Source: Comamonadaceae bacterium
Lineage (GTDB): Bacteria > Pseudomonadota > Gammaproteobacteria > Burkholderiales > Burkholderiaceae_C
Direction of reading: 5' to 3'
DNA length: 64,000 bases
Assembly: GCA_947455465.1 (NCBI GenBank)
Contig: CANGNS010000016.1
Location: forward strand, 1-64,000
Shown: positions 62,401-64,000 of the stretch, in pieces
How positions within the stretch are numbered: position 1 is the first letter of the stretch
Layout of the letters: each line of letters begins with the position of its first letter
Program-made: the position numbers and the translations under genes
The notes under the pieces: model-generated
The model's database searches: none
The model's input: only the letters and a program-made list of their open reading frames with translations
Told to the model about the DNA's origin: nothing

Positions 62401-62925
62401 GCCATGGCCACGCTGGAAGACGCCATCCGCAAAATCGACGCCGAAACGCGCGATTTGCTTTCGGGCACATTCAATGAAGTGAACCGCCATTTTGGCGAAA
62501 TGTTCCCCCAGCTTTTTGGCGGCGGAAACGCCCGCTTGGTGATTACCGGCGACGAGATTTTGGACTCGGGCGTGCAGGTGTTTGCCCAACCGCCGGGCAA
62601 GAAAAACCAAACGATCGCGCTGCTTTCGGGCGGCGAGAAGGCCTTGACCGCAATTGCCCTGGTGTTTGCGATATTCCAGCTCAACCCGGCACCTTTTTGC
62701 TTGCTGGACGAGGTGGACGCGCCCTTGGACGATGCCAACACCGAGCGCTATTGCAAGCTGGTGGCACGCATGAGCGCGGGCACGCAGTTTTTGTTTATCA
62801 GCCACAACAAAATCGCAATGGAAATGGCCGAGCAACTCATTGGGGTCACCATGCAAGAGCAGGGCGTCTCGCGCATCGTGGCCGTGGACATGGAAGCAGC
62901 CGTTGGATTGGTGGAGGCGGCCTGA
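59410..62925 (+). CDS. smc: Chromosome segregation protein SMC
   Basis: The GTG at 59410 starts MRLNSIKLSGFKSFVEPTNF, exactly the SMC N-terminus; 1171 residues is full length. Walker A VGPNGCGKSNIMDAVRW is near residue 32, two long coiled coils flank a hinge near residues 510-640, and the C-terminal head has LLSGGEKALTAIALVFAIFQ near 1076 with Walker B PFCLLDEVDAPLDD near 1098. SMC dimers compact and separate chromosomes with ScpAB. The 110 bp before it is AT-rich near 59370-59400 and probably holds the promoter. Confidence 0.98.
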   Translation: MRLNSIKLSGFKSFVEPTNFLLPGQLVGVVGPNGCGKSNIMDAVRWVLGESRASELRGESMQDVIFNGSNNRKAASRASVELVFDNSDHRAGGQWGQFTEIAVRRVLTRAGTSSYYINNQAVRRRDVQDVFLGTGLGPRAYAIIGQGTISRIIESKPEELRLFLEEAAGVSKYKERRRETENRLADTRANLTRVEDILRELNSSLEKLERQAEIALKYQTMQVEVTHKQHQIWYLRRAEAQAEQVRLQKDAQAAVNALESRLADVRHVEAELETVRQAHYAAADIVNQSQGLLYEASAEVGRLEAEIRYVVESRQRVEQRLLMLQAQIGQWAERKAQALQEREQLSLSSSQGAEQSEVLAGQLEEHSLRLPALEEAVQTAQSNSDRQRTAVTEVQQSLVVLASEQRGIQEQVRQLSVRRERLQADRNALAQTDVSHLEQLQAQFDDAQAQAQDAQERLHTLQEATPQLDEARRVQQAQVNTDAARLADVSARLEALKALQERLRTDEKLKPWLSKHGLVDLQGLWTRITVLPGWENAIEAALRDRLGALEVSRLEMVQAFAQDLPPTKLSFYTRPSAGLPAGKAPLAPLVDKVQVHDAGLAAVLSDWLRGCYAAPDMDTAFAQRGLLQAGETLFVAQGHAVAAHSVGFYAADAEQAGLLARAQEIQNLEKDVRAQSLMAEESRLALARAESAYAQASAQLVEVRRQAQETQAASHALQVEVLRLSQQAEQTRQRSSEIESDAAEVDAMLEDLQGRALEAEARFETLDVQLAEFQEEHANLQERALACQAQLEQARAEQRTLERQLQESAFAQRSLQARTEEMDRAVETADAQSIAVHEEAQRAQDELQQLSDATAQNGLQAALSLKAERELELAAKRSTYEDLTATLRSQDERRLQLERELDPLRQRITDLQLKEQAARLGFEQYENQLFEAQADLAAIGQSLEGVSVRLSALQSEIDRLHRDIADLGAVNLAALDELTASRERKEFLDAQSLDLNEAMATLEDAIRKIDAETRDLLSGTFNEVNRHFGEMFPQLFGGGNARLVITGDEILDSGVQVFAQPPGKKNQTIALLSGGEKALTAIALVFAIFQLNPAPFCLLDEVDAPLDDANTERYCKLVARMSAGTQFLFISHNKIAMEMAEQLIGVTMQEQGVSRIVAVDMEAAVGLVEAA

Positions 62926-62967
62926 TGGCTGGTCACCGTTCGCAGGCACCAGGACGGAGCGCAGCGC

Positions 62968-64000
62968 ATGAGTGAATTGCAAATCGGTCTTTTGGTATTG
63001 GGCGCGCTGGCACTGGGCGCTTTGCTCGCTTACAACCGCTGGGCCGACCGGACCCATGCGCCGCGCCAGGCCGATGGCCACGCGGGCGACGGCCATGGAG
63101 GTGACGCGCCCGCGTTTACCGAACCGGCTTTTGATGATTCGAGCTTTAGCAGTCTGAACCTGTCGGTCGCCACCCCGCGCCGCCCGGCGATTGATGATTT
63201 GATCGACGCCGTGGCCGCTGTCAACCTCGATCCTGGCGTGCTCGCCGTCTCGGGCGAGGCGGCAGTCGCTGCCTTTCCGGGCAGCTGGCGCGTGGGCAGC
63301 AAGCCCTTTCTGATTGAAGGCTTGCACGCGGACACCCAGGTCTGGGAGACGCCGCATGCGGGTGCGCGGTATATGGCTTTTCAAACCGGGGTGCAATTGG
63401 CCAACCGCGCCGGGGCCCTTAACGACATCGAATACTCCGAGTTCACCGTCAAAACCCAGGCCTTTGCCGATGCGGTGGGCGCGACGCCCGAGTTTCGCGA
63501 GATGCGCGACGAGGTGGCCCGCGCCCGGGAGCTCGACCAATTTGCCAGCGCGCACGACGCCCAGTTGGGCCTGAACCTGCGCGCCCGCCATGCCGCCTGG
63601 AGCCCGGGCTATGTCAGCCAGGTGGCGGCGCAATTTGGCTTTGTGGCCGGCCAATTGCCAGGGCGCATGGTGTTACCGGCGCCCACCGACGGTCTGCCGC
63701 CGCTGCTCTCGCTCACTTTTGACAGCCAGGCTGCCTTGGCTGAAGACCCGGCGCAGTCGGCGATTTACGAGTTGGTCTTGCACCTGGACGTGCCCCATGT
63801 GGACCGCGCCGAACAGCCCTTCGAGCGCATGTGCCAAGCCGCCCAAGGCATGGCGCAGGCCATGGACGGCGTGATCACCGACGACAACGGGCAGCCTTTG
63901 CCCTACCAGTCGCTGGACAGCATTAGCGCCGAACTGCAGCACCTGTACGACAAGCTCGAGCAGCGCGAATTTGCGCCCGGCTCCGCGCTCGCTCGCCGGC
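62968..64000 (+). CDS. zipA: ZipA-like cell division protein (3' end cut by window edge)
   Basis: The frame from the ATG at 62968 is open through base 64000 (344 codons), so the C-terminus is missing. The protein starts MSELQIGLLVLGALALGALL, a single membrane helix, followed by a basic, histidine/glycine-rich linker. From about residue 110 it shows LEGLHADTQ-type strands and the later LLSLTFDSQAALAEDPAQSA, then FERMCQAAQGMAQAMDG, typical of the ZipA C-terminal FtsZ-binding domain. Position directly after smc is common in related genomes, where ligA often follows. Confidence 0.85.
   Translation, partial: MSELQIGLLVLGALALGALLAYNRWADRTHAPRQADGHAGDGHGGDAPAFTEPAFDDSSFSSLNLSVATPRRPAIDDLIDAVAAVNLDPGVLAVSGEAAVAAFPGSWRVGSKPFLIEGLHADTQVWETPHAGARYMAFQTGVQLANRAGALNDIEYSEFTVKTQAFADAVGATPEFREMRDEVARARELDQFASAHDAQLGLNLRARHAAWSPGYVSQVAAQFGFVAGQLPGRMVLPAPTDGLPPLLSLTFDSQAALAEDPAQSAIYELVLHLDVPHVDRAEQPFERMCQAAQGMAQAMDGVITDDNGQPLPYQSLDSISAELQHLYDKLEQREFAPGSALARR

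Noticed and set aside
60886-63654. A 922-codon open frame antisense to smc and zipA
   Set aside because: It is the mirror of a GC-rich, codon-biased gene on the other strand; its product is low-complexity (A, G, L, Q, H rich) with no domain, while smc is unmistakable.
1-64000. CRISPR arrays, tRNA/rRNA genes, transposases and integrases
   Set aside because: None was recognised on either strand while reading, although both R-M islands would be natural places for mobile-element genes.

Overview
The window looks like a chromosomal stretch of a GC-rich betaproteobacterium, most likely order Burkholderiales and near the family Comamonadaceae. This is inferred from composition, from protein style and from blocks such as xseB-ispA-dxs, smc-zipA and dapC-dapD-pilT-like-prmB. 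No rRNA, tRNA or CRISPR array was seen. Two regions are clearly AT-richer than the rest, and both carry restriction-modification (R-M) genes.

Layout. 1-6.8 kb: a LysR regulator (cut by the window edge) divergent from a LigB-type dioxygenase, cytochrome b561, two YceI proteins, a nitroreductase and a DUF6351 lipoprotein. 6.8-14.0 kb: an accessory island with a type III R-M pair (mod, res), a HARE-HTH/GIY-YIG protein, a small unknown protein and a NYN-domain protein. 14.0-25.0 kb: a C1/methylamine block on the minus strand, transcribed as MttB-like methyltransferase, dimethylglycine-dehydrogenase-like flavoprotein, then soxB-soxD-soxA-soxG. A divergent FAD oxidoreductase faces it across a 17-bp perfect dyad. 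25.0-35.4 kb: SWIB protein, RraA-like protein, EamA exporter, an agmatinase plus four-gene polyamine ABC transporter, and a minus-strand Rieske oxygenase-EamA-sulfurtransferase operon. 35.6-39.9 kb: xseB-ispA-dxs and a TRAP solute-binding protein. 40.1-48.65 kb: a type I R-M island in the unusual order hsdR-hsdS-unknown membrane coiled-coil protein-yhcG-hsdM. 48.65-52.3 kb: TRAP permease subunits and a NhaD-type antiporter on the minus strand. 52.4-64.0 kb: a small secreted protein, ABC-F ATPase, prmB, a degenerate PilT-like ATPase, dapD, dapC, an Hpt protein, smc and the start of zipA.

How the genes work together. The MttB-like/DMGDH/Sox block reads as a stepwise N-demethylation route (glycine betaine or a similar quaternary amine to dimethylglycine, sarcosine and glycine), with methyl groups passed to tetrahydrofolate. 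The agmatinase and PotFGHI-type genes form a polyamine unit. The type I R-M island appears to have landed between the TRAP binding-protein gene and its permease genes: the dctP-side terminator is intact, while the hsdM stop lies 1 bp from the dctM stop.

Best candidates for something undescribed are: the coiled-coil, two-helix membrane protein plus YhcG nuclease inside the type I operon; the GIY-YIG and NYN proteins beside the type III system; the non-pyrrolysine MttB-like protein in a sarcosine oxidase operon; and a PilT-like ATPase that has lost its catalytic signature residues. All functions are predictions from reading the sequence; no database search was run.
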